Shown: positions 1 through 10,812 of the stretch, in pieces | Layout: every line of letters begins with the position of its first letter | Numbering within the stretch: position 1 is the stretch's first letter | DNA from: Trichomonas tenax | Taxonomy: Eukaryota > Parabasalia > Trichomonadida > Trichomonadidae | DNA length: 31,294 nucleotides | Assembly: GCA_023091735.1 (NCBI GenBank) | Contig: JALKBU010000602.1 | Coordinates: 1-31,294, forward strand | Direction: 5' to 3' | The notes under the pieces: generated by a model | Seen by the model: only the letters and a program-made list of their open reading frames with translations | Databases searched by the model: none | Told to the model about the DNA's origin: nothing | Made by a program: the position numbers and the translations under genes

Positions 1-502
1 CATCTCTGCTAGATCACCAGGTCATCCTTCACAATGAGGTCACAACTACTCATAATGAAGTCTTCTTTGGCTTCCAACATTGAGTTCAATCCATTTCAAC
101 CTATTGACACTTTTCCATTTTTCCCGCCCAAACACGTAACTTTACTTTATTTTGACATCCTGACTTTACATGTCAAAAATAAGTTACATGTCAGAAAAGC
201 ACGTTGTTCTATTTTGTCCCAGTCCCTCAATTTCTGTATTCAACTTTTATAGTTTTGAGATAACATATGTTACTGATATTATAATTTCACACGCATACAC
301 ATATAAAGCATAGTTATATCAATTTTCATATTCAAAATTTTGAAAAAATTTCCTTAACGATTTGGCGCTAGTGATTAAAGATATGGTTTCAAGTTCGTCT
401 CAAAATGGCTGAATGCTTAGATACACTCAAAAATTTGAATCCTGGTTTCGAAATTTGTGTAAAATATATCAAAATTAAGTGTTGTACCAATTACGCTTGA
501 AT

Positions 503-595
503 TTTTTTGAGTCATCTTTCTGTAGACAAGAATTTAGTGTCATCATTGAATTAAAATGATGAATGTTGAATTGTGTTGCAGTGGTTTAGTTAATG
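503..595. repeat. 93-bp direct repeat, copy 1
   Basis: Bases 503-595 and 924-1016 are the same 93-bp sequence with about four substitutions. Both run from a T-run followed by GAGTCA to TTTAGTTAATG. The copies are 421 bp apart in direct orientation. The similarity stops abruptly at TTAATG, and the flanks differ. The end of the repeat is the box-A-like half of the tRNA-like sequence at 573-637. Confidence 0.85.
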
Positions 596-650
596 CTAAA
601 GGTTATGTATGCCATCGGTTCGATTCCTAGAAAGCCTTTTTATTTTTTTC
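573..650 (+). other. Degenerate tRNA-like sequence with Pol III boxes
   Basis: A box-A-like stretch (TGGTTTAGTTAATG, 582-595) is followed after ~21 nt by a perfect box B (GGTTCGATTCC, 617-627), then a T-rich run (637-650) that could end Pol III transcription. TTTAG-loop-CTAAA can form a D-arm-like hairpin. However, no convincing 7-bp acceptor stem can be made and the T-stem has mismatches. I read it as a tRNA relic or the head of a SINE-like element, not a working tRNA. Confidence 0.3.
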
Positions 651-923
651 TTTTTGTCGAAAAATATATTTTAAATTACATAAAATGCATTATATATAAG
701 ATATACATGGTATAATGATATCAAAAAATATCATATACTGCTCGTCCGGCAGGAAAATTATATATTGAAATTTATAATTAGTTCATTTATCATGCTTTTA
801 ATTGAATATCATTTCTCCATGGTTAGTGGATACTATTTATATTATTAGTTAGAATGAGTCAAATATGATGAAAAAACTTCTCTGATGAAAACAAAAGATT
901 TATTTTTTTCAAACATTTTTCCC

Positions 924-1016
924 TTTTTTGAGTCACCTTTCTGTAGACAAGATTTTAGTGTCACCATTGAATAAAAATGATGAATGTTGAATTGTGTTGC
1001 AGTGGTTTAGTTAATG
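924..1016. repeat. 93-bp direct repeat, copy 2
   Basis: Second copy of the unit at 503-595, ~96% identical by eye. It lacks the box-B half that follows copy 1, so only the first copy has a complete tRNA-like arrangement. Confidence 0.85.
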
Positions 1017-1696
1017 AAATCCGAATAATGACTTGGATTTTATAATTATTACATAATGAATGCTGATTGAGCAAATCGTTAAAATAGACATTTTCAATTT
1101 TTTTCATTCATTTTTGAAAAACGTTAGATTAAGGAGTATTACATAGTGAAAATGTTCCACATTATGAAAATATTTAATTTCAAATACTACCCAATGAATT
1201 ACATTAAAGTTTTTACGAAGATTTGATATGATAATTTAGTTATATATTGCTTTAGTAGTTATAATTAAGCAGATGATTCCTTGTATGATACTAATAACAA
1301 TGAGAGAATTAAATTTACATGAATGAGCGTAATAATCATTATTTTGTTAAAATCAAAAATAAAATTTCAACGTTTTGTTTGATTTGATTGATGTTCTGTG
1401 TATGGAGGTGCTAGAATTCGCCTGTATTTTGTGATTCTGCACTCAAATATGAGAAATTATTGTTTTTTTGTGTTTGAATAATTTTGGACCTAAAATTGTT
1501 AACGGTATGATAATAGTTTTATTACAGAAGTGGATAGTGTATACAATTTATTTGGAGAACTTGAAGTCAAAATTAATTATCATCGTATGAATTTTTGAGA
1601 TATGAAGAAATTACGTAATTTATGAGCTGATTTTTTGAAGTTTATTGGTACTCATGTATTGCATGGTATGCCTTAATTCATGCGGAAAAGCCTCAG

Positions 1697-1933
1697 CTAG
1701 CAGTTTACATATGAGTTTGGGGTAAACAGCGTTGAACCATTAAAAAATGAATCTGACAATATGACATGTAAACACCCAAAAAGGCAGGGAGTGGCTAAAG
1801 TATTGTGAAACTGGGTAATCAATAACATTATAGATATTACCAATGGATATTGAAGTGTTATACTTAAACCTTGTGAAACCAAATATTTAGTTGAAAATGA
1901 AGCTGAATCATTACTAAAGATGAGGTTTTTCAA
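1697..1933 (-). pseudogene. Possible relic of a surface-protein gene
   Basis: A 78-codon open frame without a convincing start (its first codon would be TTG) encodes a Ser/Thr/Asn-rich, beta-strand-like sequence (for example LSDSFFNGSTLF) that reminds me of trichomonad beta-helix-type surface proteins, as does the relic at 22438-22838. No domain can be named. It could equally be a chance open frame, since the surrounding sequence is noncoding. Confidence 0.15.
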
Positions 1934-2055
1934 AAATAATTAAATATTTTTATTTTATGGTTGATAGAGATGTATATAATAATGGAGATCAATTATAAAT
2001 TTTCTTTTGTCATGTAAATAAATTTTTGTCAAGTAAAGTAATAACAAGATTTGTG

Positions 2056-2063
2056 TCACTTTT
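2056..2063 (+). promoter_or_regulatory. Inr core promoter of the giant ASH-repeat gene
   Basis: TCACTTTT matches the trichomonad initiator consensus TCA-Py-(T/A), where the A is the transcription start. The A at 2058 lies 22 nt before the ATG at 2080, giving the very short 5' leader typical of these organisms. Confidence 0.6.
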
Positions 2064-2079
2064 AGAATAACGTACGTTG

Positions 2080-5000
2080 ATGCAAGATAGTTCCTACATA
2101 AGAGTTGTTCCAGACGCAATCACGTTTCGTGATCTAAAGCAAGGAGAATCCGATACAATTGAGGTCTGGGCAACAAATATTGGAAGATCTCCAATAGGAA
2201 TCAGATTTTCAATTCCTCCAGGCTCACCTTTTGAGTTAATGCAAACACAATCCGTTATAACACCACCAGGACTCGAAGCTAAGGTATCAATCAAATATAC
2301 TGCTAAAGATTCTTCATCATATAACACAGAATTACTCGTTAGTTGTTCTAAATCGAGAATTTCAATCCCAATAAGCGTATCTCCACCATGCCCGAGAATT
2401 ACTTCTGATGTACAAACGTTGAAGCTCGGATCTATCGGCGTTAATCTTCCTTACAAATTTGCGATTTCGTTAACAAACATTGGAGTCCAAGAAGGACCAT
2501 TTTCGCTCAAGAGTGAGTTCGATTCGATAGAATTTTTACCGCAAAACGGTGTAATTCAACCCAGTAAATATCAAGAAATTTCAGTAACAGTAAAACCTCA
2601 ACAAGCGGGCGATTTCAATTTCACAATCGATTTAGATTTCAATGGGCAGTCGGAACCAATACCGCCAATCAAAGTAAGTGGAACAGCGATCCCACATTCA
2701 CTCGCATTATACATAAACGACAAGGAAGTGAAAGAATTGGACTTCGGGATGGTATTCTATGGCCAGCGTCGAATCATTACAGCTACAATTGTAAATAACG
2801 GACCAGCGAAAAGATCGTTCGTGTTTATTGGCGCTAGGGAAGATACAGCGGTCTCCAATTCTTCAAATAACCAAGAGGAGGAACCAGTCGAACAGATATT
2901 CAGTGTGATACCATCCGAAGGAATGTTAGAACCGCATGGAAAAATGAATGTTAATTTTTCTTTTGCGCCACCGGCGCCTAAAACACCAATTGTCGATGAT
3001 ATCGATCAATTGTTTACATCTTACAACACAATTGAAGTTGTAGAAACAGCACAACACATTGAAATCGCATTATCAGGAAAAGGTGTTCATTCTTTCGTTC
3101 ATTTATCATCGTATGACTTCATGTTTGAAAAATGCGAACGTAATGTTAAGCAGGAAAGAGAATTAAAGATTACAAATAATTCGAGATTTCTTCCGATTTC
3201 ATATAAAGTCCATCCGATTGCTCAGTACAGATTTAAACCTCCTACAGACCAAATCGAACCTCATTCTTCGAAAACAGTCAAAATTATTTTCTTCCCTAAA
3301 AATTACGGCGAATTCAACATAACAACAACAATTTCTCTCGGCGAAGGTCTCATTAAGAAGGTCATCAATCTGAATGCAGAGTGTGGACAGCTCACTGATC
3401 ATCCATTCAGGAGAATTCCGCAATATGAAATAAACGAGACCGCAAACTACAACGCTTATCATCCGAACAAGAGATTCTCTGATGGCATCAAAGGCCTCAG
3501 GAAGACGAAGAAGTTGAGGGAAACTTACGACGGATATATCACAGACTACGCAAGGAAGAGAGAAATAAGAACTACTGCTCAACAAGAAAGAGCGAAGTTG
3601 CGATCACAAGCAGTTTCTTATTTGACTTCTACACAGGGAACATACACACAGGAGGACATCGATGACTATCTGCAGACACATAAGCGTGCGCAGACAGCAA
3701 TGGGATCGCTCGGGCTCACTGAATTGCAGCCATATGAAGACCTCACTCCTCCGACTCCAAAGATCCGCAACATTCCTCTCCCATCGGAGTTCAATGATCC
3801 TCTTAAGCCATTGTACCACACCCAGAACACAGATACCGCCGGAGCATTAATCAGAGCGAAGAAAGTTCAGATGGATGATAATGTTTTGATCAAGAAGAAG
3901 TTCAAATCGAAGCCAACAACGCCAGCTGAAATTAACGAGTGTTCCAGACCGCTTACGCCGGCTCAGCAGCTTATGGTCGTTGCTTCTCATCAAAATATGA
4001 ACTTCGGACAAGTCTCTGTCCATGCAAACATCGCGAAATCATTCACAATCACAAACAACCTTCAGCAGCACATTTTGGTTACAATCAACTACGAACACGA
4101 TGAACTTTCGAAGAGTACTCCTGCTTCGCAGATCGTTTTACCGAAACAGACTGCAGGTTTCGATATCAGGTTTTCATCACCAAATCAGCAGAACTTCTCG
4201 AAGACAATCCAATACCAAATCAATCACCATCACACGTATTCGTTAAATATTACAGCGAAAGTAGTTCCAATCGATTTGCAGTTATCGCGTTCGATGATCG
4301 AATTCAGGTTCTCTCCAGACTCCATTACTCCTTACATCAAGGAGTTCGTCATCATACAGAACAAGTCTAATGCAGAGGCTTCTTATGTGTGGTCCGGAAT
4401 GAACTCTGTATTCTCTTTGAGTCAAGCTTCAGGAACAATTGAGCCTCTTAAATCACAGAACATCGAAATCACTTATACACCAACAACAAACGCTCACGAT
4501 GAGACAACATTGTTGCTGAACGTCACAGGTGGCTCCTCGAGATCTCTTAAGTGCATTGGCGACATCGGTATTCCAAAATGCTCATTGAACAAGAAGTTCG
4601 TCAACTTCGGATTGATTCCGATTGGTATCCAGAAGACACAGACAATTAAGATCAAGAATGCAGGCGATGATGACGCCATTTTCTCTGTTTCTTACAACAA
4701 TGTTAACGAGCTCCAAGTCATCCCAGCGAACGGAAGAATTGCAGCTCACGAGTCACAGACATTCCAGTTGAACTTCAAGAGTCTTCACGCTGCGCCTTTC
4801 GACATTCCAGTCAATGTTTCTATCGCCGGTGCAAATCCGATATCATTCAATGTGATGGGACAGTCAGAGCTCCCATGTGTTCAGTTATTGAACAACGAGT
4901 TCGAGTTCGGAAGATTATTCGTTGGATCTTCTGCTTCGATCGAAGGAACAATCCAAAACACAGGAAACATTCCTGCGATTTTGTTCCTCGATCTTTCGAA

Positions 5001-8000
5001 CCATCCTGATTTCAGGATCGAGTTCTCGACAGAATTGGCGAACGAAAGTGGTGGTGAGAACCACAACTCAATCGCTTTGGTCTCAAACCCCGTCTTTGTT
5101 ACTAAATCAGAGCAACAAGGATTGATGAGCAGAATGAACTCTCAAGTTTCTTTCGCTGATACTTTGACTGAAGAAACTCTCGATGACCCATCAAACGGCC
5201 CTGGTTTGGTCTACAAGTTCTACTTAGTTGAGGGGACAACGATCAAGTTCAATCTCGTCTTCCAGCCAACAGAAGCAGCCGAGCACTCATTCGAACTTCC
5301 GTTCACAATGATGAACGTTATCTCTGCTTCTTCATTCCATCTTCAGCCGATTGTCAGCGCGGAAAGTATCAAAGCGCCACTGACAATCGCAACGCCAACA
5401 CTCGACTTCGGCGTTGCTTCTATCTTCAATCCCACGAATCCGCACTGCAGACCGATCGTTCGCCAGATCACGTTCAACAACGAGATCAACAACAACCTTC
5501 CTTGGAGAATCGACACTTCCATCATCAAGAAGGATAATCCAACATTCACCATCGAACCAAACAGCGGCGTTATGATCCCTAACTCTACAGCAACAGTCCA
5601 TGTTTCTTTCATGGCAAGAGATGCTGTTCCTTGCATTGTTAGAGTTCCTGTGTACGTCAAAACAGACAGTGATAAAGAAGAATCGATTGTTGGTGAAATC
5701 CAGTTAAGCGGTGTTGGCACAACGAGATTATTCTCTCTTTCGACGAACAACGTCGTTCTTCCTGTTGTTCCTCTTGGCGTCAAAGCACAGCAAGCAATCC
5801 AATTGATGAATGACGCATTCATTGAATCAACGCTCAAAGTCGAATATTCTGCGAACGAGAACGCGTTCCCTGTCAAGATCAACTTCCCAGAAGGAAACCA
5901 GATACAGCACACGCAGATGTCCATTCCAATCGTTGTCAGCTTCCAGTCGAACAAACCAATGAGCTTCTCGACAATGATCGCCATCTGCGACAACAACGGA
6001 AACGCTGCAACATTCGCCGTTTACTGCACAACGGATAACTCACTTTTCACACTATATCCATTCTTCAAAGGCAATGACGTCCAAATCAAGTCTTCGAAGG
6101 GAAATCCAATCACCGTCGATACAAAGACTGTCACAAAAGTCACCGATTTAACAGGAAGATTCATTTCTGCCCCTGATGTTATGCTGCTGTCGGATAATTC
6201 CGAAATGAAGTGGGAATCATCAATGGACAAGAAGATGACGAACTTCATACAAAGGTACATGAACGCTCTTCTTCTTGGTACTCAGTTGAGTGATTTTCCG
6301 AACGACTTCATAAGAAACGACTGCCAGTTGATATTAGAGCTGATCTACAACTTAACAGGTGGACGCAGACCAAACGTTGATGCTACTGACAAAGAAAAAC
6401 CAAAGGACGCAATGCAGAAGCATTTGGATGCACTGAAGAAGATCCTTCACTTCATTCAGTCAATGGGATGCTTAGTTTCGACAGTTCGTCCCGAATTCTT
6501 ACTCCCAAGGACAGAGTTCTTGTCATTCATGAGGAACAAGTTCACGAAACAGTTGCTTGGCATCGATTACTTCAACGCTCCGGATATCTCTTCATTCGAC
6601 CAGACAATTTTGAGTGAGTTCACAGCTTCGAAGTCCTTCTCAAGCTCAATCATGGCCCACATGAAAGCAGCAGAACAGCTCTACACGGAGCTTTGCAAGG
6701 AATCATTGAATATCATCATCATGCAGCTGTTCAAGGTCTTTGTTCTTGGAAAGATCGACGTTGAAAGACTGAATCAGGCTCCAGGTGTTGTCGACGCTAC
6801 TAAAGCCATTCAAGCTCTTGGCGCAAGATTCACAAAGATGGAAGACACCGTTGCCGAAATCTGCAGACCAGGAAAGCATTTAACAATTTCTCCTGTTTTC
6901 TCGACCGCTGAATGCGTTCTCCTCAAATGGGTTTCAATCCACACATGCAACCAATACAACGACCTTCTTAAGTCCGTTAACCACTTCACGCCGTTGAAGA
7001 ATGCAACACAGTTCTTGGCATTGCTCAAAGCCCACACGACTGTCTTGAAGACGCCTTTACCAGAAGTTGTTGAAGACAGCAATGACACAAATGAGTACGC
7101 GATTAATTTCACATCGACACTCAAGGAGCTCAAATTGGCTTTCTGCCCAACAGCTAATGAAATCTCAACAGGTTCTCCGTGCATGATTGCGATTATCACA
7201 GCATATTTGTTCGAAACACTTCCTCGTTACATCTCAACAACGACGATCGAGTACCAGACAACAATCCACAAGACAGTAACGAAGGGAATCAGCATCCAGA
7301 ACCCAAGCAAGGCCGAAATCACGTACAGAGCGAAACTCGAGGGCAGCCACAACTACTCAATGGCCGCTGACACGCTGACAATCGCTCCGGGCAAGATCCA
7401 GGACTTCAACGTCACGTTTGCTGCAAGGACAATGAGGCCGCAGGCAGGAAGACTCATTTTGAGTCCGCAGCGTCCGAGAATGATCCAAAATGAAACGGCA
7501 GAAAGTTCCGCGGCGACATCGAGAATCAATGCAGAAGGAAGAATGCCATCATTCTCCGCTCCGATCGTCATTGATTTGATATCCGATGTTTCAATCACAG
7601 TACCGGATTACTCACAGTCCGTTGAAGGTCAAATCTATCAGCCAACAGCCATTGCCGTTCCCATCAAAAACTACATCGGGTGCAAGTCCAAGGTCAAAAT
7701 CTTCTCGAGGGTCTTCATGATTGCCGATGAGAACGGAAAGCAGTTTCAGGCAGCCCATCAGATCACTCAGCAGATCAACGACATCATCAACGATCCCAAC
7801 GCCATCGTTGAAGACGATTTGTCGTCTGCAAAGTCCAATCCAACTAAGCCAAATCAATTCAACCACGTTCTCAAGCAGCACCAAATCTTCACTTTCCAGC
7901 AGACAGAAATCGATTTCCCGAGCGAGAATTCCAAGGCAACACTCAATCTTGAGTTCATTCCGATCTCTTTAGGAACATACAGATGCCTGATCTTGTTCCA

Positions 8001-10812
8001 GGACAACAACAACGGCGAATTCATCGTTGAAGTCATCGGCAAAGCAACACTCCCAGCGTCAGTCGAAACCTGCCAGAACAAATTTAAGTGCGAAGCCGGA
8101 AAGAAGGTTTCCTACAACTTAAGCGTTGACACATTGAACGCCAATCTCATGCACGCACTTGCTTACTCTGCTGAGAGAATGGCCAACAGCGCCTTGTTCT
8201 GCTCAGACAGGAAGTTCAAGGAATTGGTGACAAGAAGGCAGCACGAGTTTGAAGCGATTTACAAACAGTTCTTCAGCACAAACGTCTTCGCAGTCGTCAA
8301 CAGCGCTGCGCAGTACATCGACATTCCTAATGAGATCACAGTCAACAAGACAAACTTCGGCGAATCCAACGCCAAAGGATCGCATCCAAACATCCTTCCG
8401 ATCACATTCAAGCCGCAGAAAGCGGGTCAATATCCAGTGCACCTCGTTCTCAACTCGAAGAATGATATCAGGTGCTTCACAATCAACGCTGTCGGCCTTG
8501 CTGCAACTAAAGAGCTGAATCTCGAGTTCACAACAGTCAGCGGAAGACCTGTTAAGCAGGATATTCCGTTCTCTAATCCGTCAGAGGAGATTTGGAACTT
8601 CAAATTCGTTGTTGTCGGCGATTCTTCGTTCTCTGTTCCTCAGAGACTTTCTGTTAAGCCTCTTCAGACAGGATACATCTCGATTAACTTCAATCCAGCG
8701 AGAATTGGAACTTACGCCGCAGAACTTCAAGCGACAAATACAACAAAGGAGTCGACGGTCATCTACAAACTCTCCGGTGTCGTCGAAGAGCCGCCAGCTG
8801 AGCGTAAAATCAGCATCCAGTGCCAGGCGCGTAACAAGTTCGTCCAGCAGCTTGATATCAAGCCATTCATCAGGAATGGAATTCTCCACGTCACTACAAC
8901 AGTTCCCATCATCATGTTCGAAAGCAATGTCATGATGGAGAACGGAGCTCTTGCAAATCCATGGATGTTCACCGTTTTGGCGCCAAGAAGTGGCGTTTCA
9001 GCAGGAACGATCACGTTCACTGATCCGCTCACAGGAAACTTCGTCTGGTACATCATCGAGATCCAAGTCGACTCTCCGGCACCGGAGCAGACGATCAAAG
9101 TCACAACATTGGCGAGAAAGACGGAGACAATCATGATTCCAATCACGAACACGAAGAAGGTGGAAGCGCACTTCAGCGTTGTTCTCTCTGACGATGATTT
9201 GTTCGGTGACACAGATTTCAGAGTTCCACCGGAGTCTACAGCGAACTACAAGCTCATTGTCTCTCCACTCAAAGCGATGGCGAGAAACTCATCTGTTTAC
9301 TTCTACTCCGATGACGACGGTGAGTTCTGGTATGCGATTAAAATCGTTGCCACCGATGCTCCAACAGAGTCCATCGCTCCTCTCACATCGCCAATCGGCA
9401 AACACGCATCGACTTATATTCTTCTCGAGAACCCACTGTCGAAGAGCACATCGTTCAGGTATGAGAACTCCAATCCAACTGCTTTCCACGTCATCGCTAA
9501 GCGTTTGATCAATCTCCTTCCATTGGAGAAGAAGAGGATTGAAGTTAGATATATTCCGACGACACTCGGTGTCAAGGAAACAACAGAGATCTCATTCAAG
9601 GGAACAGAGTCCGGTGACTACACTTATACATTGTCCGGCACCGGTAAACCTCCGGCTCCGTTGTTGCCAATCATTGTCAACGGTGCTTTAATGCAGCCAA
9701 GCAGTGCTTTGGTTTTGTTCACGAATCCATTTCCATATCCAGCGAGATTCCAGATGAGCTTGAACTGCGAATACAAAGGCGAAGTCTTCAAGTTCTTGCT
9801 GAAGAAGAAGGCATTCCAGTTGACTTCTTTCGGCGAAGAGTTCCAGATTCCATTCATATTCAATCCACCGCAACTCGGACAGTTCTCTGCACATATCATT
9901 GTCGCTTACTTAGGTCCTGCTCGTGGACAGTTGCAAGAGGGAGAACTTCCAACAGTCAGATGGATCTTCCCAGTCATCGGAAACTCTGTTTCTGTCAACA
10001 ACACCGAAATCAAGCATCTCAAGTGCCGCGCGATGGAAATCGAGAACGCTGAATTAACATTCACATTAGTTGGCGAAACAGAAGTCTTCGAGACGTCAGA
10101 GTACTCATTGATGCTCAATCTTCCTCCAGAGAATGACTTCTTGAGATTCAACGTCGACATGAAACCGGTAGAAGTCCACAAGAATGCAACATGCACAGAA
10201 CTCGTTGTTGCCGTCAAATTCTCTCCACAGCGCCCTGTTTCGTCAAGAGGCAGAATCATCATCAAGAACCCGCTCGCTCAGGAGTGGTCCTTCGATGTTC
10301 AGTTCACCGCAGAGAGAGGAAAGCCATCAGCGACAATCAGCATCGAAGCGCCAATCAACAAGACAGGAACAGCAAATGTCGTCGTTCCAGCATCATTCAG
10401 AGCTCAGACTCCGTTCCACTCATACATGGTTCAGGGATCTGCAAGTGAATTCACGCTGACAGCTGACCATGGCTTCATAGAGCTTTCGATTGGCGATAAG
10501 ACGGATATGCCGTTCCAGATCATCTTTGCTCCCAAGATGTACGGCAAAGTGCTACAAGGTTTGTTAGTCGTCGACACAATGGACTCTCAATATATCTTCG
10601 AAGTCATAGGAAAGACTCCAGAATACGTTCCACCAGTCATCAAGTTCGGAAACAAACTCGGTGAACTCAAACCAGAGGAAGAAGAACAGATTCGTGCAAA
10701 GACAGCAATGCGTGCTAAGAAGAAACCAAACTTCATCAAAGAGAACATCGAAAACGCCAAACGCAGGAGAATTGTTTCTCCTCACACATCATTGAAAGTT
10801 TCATTCAAGTAA
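2080..10812 (+). CDS. Giant ASH/Ig-like repeat protein with CH-like domain, CFAP47-like
   Basis: A 2910-residue protein; the start is the ATG at 2080, since the in-frame TTG just before it is not a plausible eukaryotic start and an Inr lies 22 nt upstream. Residues ~1-435 and ~640-1360 consist of repeated ~100-residue beta-sandwich modules of the ASH/MSP type (recurring LDFG-x-V, I-x-N-x-G, F-x-P patterns). A charged helical linker spans ~438-635. A helical segment at ~1385-1650 (WESSMDKKMTNFIQRYMN onward, with YNLTGGRRP) resembles a calponin-homology domain. More ASH-like modules run to ~2850, and the tail is basic (KPNFIKENI...RRR). ASH modules flanking a central CH domain at ~3000 residues fit CFAP47/FAP47 of the axonemal central pair, where it would be a scaffold. 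HYDIN is longer; CFAP74 and CFAP65 are shorter. The family (ASH-repeat axonemal protein) is fairly sure, the orthology less so. Confidence 0.85.
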   Translation: MQDSSYIRVVPDAITFRDLKQGESDTIEVWATNIGRSPIGIRFSIPPGSPFELMQTQSVITPPGLEAKVSIKYTAKDSSSYNTELLVSCSKSRISIPISVSPPCPRITSDVQTLKLGSIGVNLPYKFAISLTNIGVQEGPFSLKSEFDSIEFLPQNGVIQPSKYQEISVTVKPQQAGDFNFTIDLDFNGQSEPIPPIKVSGTAIPHSLALYINDKEVKELDFGMVFYGQRRIITATIVNNGPAKRSFVFIGAREDTAVSNSSNNQEEEPVEQIFSVIPSEGMLEPHGKMNVNFSFAPPAPKTPIVDDIDQLFTSYNTIEVVETAQHIEIALSGKGVHSFVHLSSYDFMFEKCERNVKQERELKITNNSRFLPISYKVHPIAQYRFKPPTDQIEPHSSKTVKIIFFPKNYGEFNITTTISLGEGLIKKVINLNAECGQLTDHPFRRIPQYEINETANYNAYHPNKRFSDGIKGLRKTKKLRETYDGYITDYARKREIRTTAQQERAKLRSQAVSYLTSTQGTYTQEDIDDYLQTHKRAQTAMGSLGLTELQPYEDLTPPTPKIRNIPLPSEFNDPLKPLYHTQNTDTAGALIRAKKVQMDDNVLIKKKFKSKPTTPAEINECSRPLTPAQQLMVVASHQNMNFGQVSVHANIAKSFTITNNLQQHILVTINYEHDELSKSTPASQIVLPKQTAGFDIRFSSPNQQNFSKTIQYQINHHHTYSLNITAKVVPIDLQLSRSMIEFRFSPDSITPYIKEFVIIQNKSNAEASYVWSGMNSVFSLSQASGTIEPLKSQNIEITYTPTTNAHDETTLLLNVTGGSSRSLKCIGDIGIPKCSLNKKFVNFGLIPIGIQKTQTIKIKNAGDDDAIFSVSYNNVNELQVIPANGRIAAHESQTFQLNFKSLHAAPFDIPVNVSIAGANPISFNVMGQSELPCVQLLNNEFEFGRLFVGSSASIEGTIQNTGNIPAILFLDLSNHPDFRIEFSTELANESGGENHNSIALVSNPVFVTKSEQQGLMSRMNSQVSFADTLTEETLDDPSNGPGLVYKFYLVEGTTIKFNLVFQPTEAAEHSFELPFTMMNVISASSFHLQPIVSAESIKAPLTIATPTLDFGVASIFNPTNPHCRPIVRQITFNNEINNNLPWRIDTSIIKKDNPTFTIEPNSGVMIPNSTATVHVSFMARDAVPCIVRVPVYVKTDSDKEESIVGEIQLSGVGTTRLFSLSTNNVVLPVVPLGVKAQQAIQLMNDAFIESTLKVEYSANENAFPVKINFPEGNQIQHTQMSIPIVVSFQSNKPMSFSTMIAICDNNGNAATFAVYCTTDNSLFTLYPFFKGNDVQIKSSKGNPITVDTKTVTKVTDLTGRFISAPDVMLLSDNSEMKWESSMDKKMTNFIQRYMNALLLGTQLSDFPNDFIRNDCQLILELIYNLTGGRRPNVDATDKEKPKDAMQKHLDALKKILHFIQSMGCLVSTVRPEFLLPRTEFLSFMRNKFTKQLLGIDYFNAPDISSFDQTILSEFTASKSFSSSIMAHMKAAEQLYTELCKESLNIIIMQLFKVFVLGKIDVERLNQAPGVVDATKAIQALGARFTKMEDTVAEICRPGKHLTISPVFSTAECVLLKWVSIHTCNQYNDLLKSVNHFTPLKNATQFLALLKAHTTVLKTPLPEVVEDSNDTNEYAINFTSTLKELKLAFCPTANEISTGSPCMIAIITAYLFETLPRYISTTTIEYQTTIHKTVTKGISIQNPSKAEITYRAKLEGSHNYSMAADTLTIAPGKIQDFNVTFAARTMRPQAGRLILSPQRPRMIQNETAESSAATSRINAEGRMPSFSAPIVIDLISDVSITVPDYSQSVEGQIYQPTAIAVPIKNYIGCKSKVKIFSRVFMIADENGKQFQAAHQITQQINDIINDPNAIVEDDLSSAKSNPTKPNQFNHVLKQHQIFTFQQTEIDFPSENSKATLNLEFIPISLGTYRCLILFQDNNNGEFIVEVIGKATLPASVETCQNKFKCEAGKKVSYNLSVDTLNANLMHALAYSAERMANSALFCSDRKFKELVTRRQHEFEAIYKQFFSTNVFAVVNSAAQYIDIPNEITVNKTNFGESNAKGSHPNILPITFKPQKAGQYPVHLVLNSKNDIRCFTINAVGLAATKELNLEFTTVSGRPVKQDIPFSNPSEEIWNFKFVVVGDSSFSVPQRLSVKPLQTGYISINFNPARIGTYAAELQATNTTKESTVIYKLSGVVEEPPAERKISIQCQARNKFVQQLDIKPFIRNGILHVTTTVPIIMFESNVMMENGALANPWMFTVLAPRSGVSAGTITFTDPLTGNFVWYIIEIQVDSPAPEQTIKVTTLARKTETIMIPITNTKKVEAHFSVVLSDDDLFGDTDFRVPPESTANYKLIVSPLKAMARNSSVYFYSDDDGEFWYAIKIVATDAPTESIAPLTSPIGKHASTYILLENPLSKSTSFRYENSNPTAFHVIAKRLINLLPLEKKRIEVRYIPTTLGVKETTEISFKGTESGDYTYTLSGTGKPPAPLLPIIVNGALMQPSSALVLFTNPFPYPARFQMSLNCEYKGEVFKFLLKKKAFQLTSFGEEFQIPFIFNPPQLGQFSAHIIVAYLGPARGQLQEGELPTVRWIFPVIGNSVSVNNTEIKHLKCRAMEIENAELTFTLVGETEVFETSEYSLMLNLPPENDFLRFNVDMKPVEVHKNATCTELVVAVKFSPQRPVSSRGRIIIKNPLAQEWSFDVQFTAERGKPSATISIEAPINKTGTANVVVPASFRAQTPFHSYMVQGSASEFTLTADHGFIELSIGDKTDMPFQIIFAPKMYGKVLQGLLVVDTMDSQYIFEVIGKTPEYVPPVIKFGNKLGELKPEEEEQIRAKTAMRAKKKPNFIKENIENAKRRRIVSPHTSLKVSFK

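Larger units (their letters stand above)
1..2079. other. AT-rich intergenic region, no convincing intact gene
   Basis: No reading frame here looks like an intact gene. The open frames are short, AT-rich and of low complexity. The region does contain a 93-bp direct repeat, a tRNA-like sequence with a box B, and a short minus-strand frame at 1697-1933 whose Ser/Asn-rich residues vaguely resemble a surface-protein fragment. These are described separately. The last ~25 bases hold the initiator of the downstream giant gene. Confidence 0.6.

Noticed and set aside
721..760. Hairpin CTGCT-CGTCC-GGCAG in the left spacer
   Set aside because: A single short stem with a wobble pair; could be chance and has no partner hairpin.
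5343..5996. 217-codon minus frame inside the giant gene, and other long frames opposite it
   Set aside because: Antisense shadows caused by biased codon use in the real gene; no coding character of their own.
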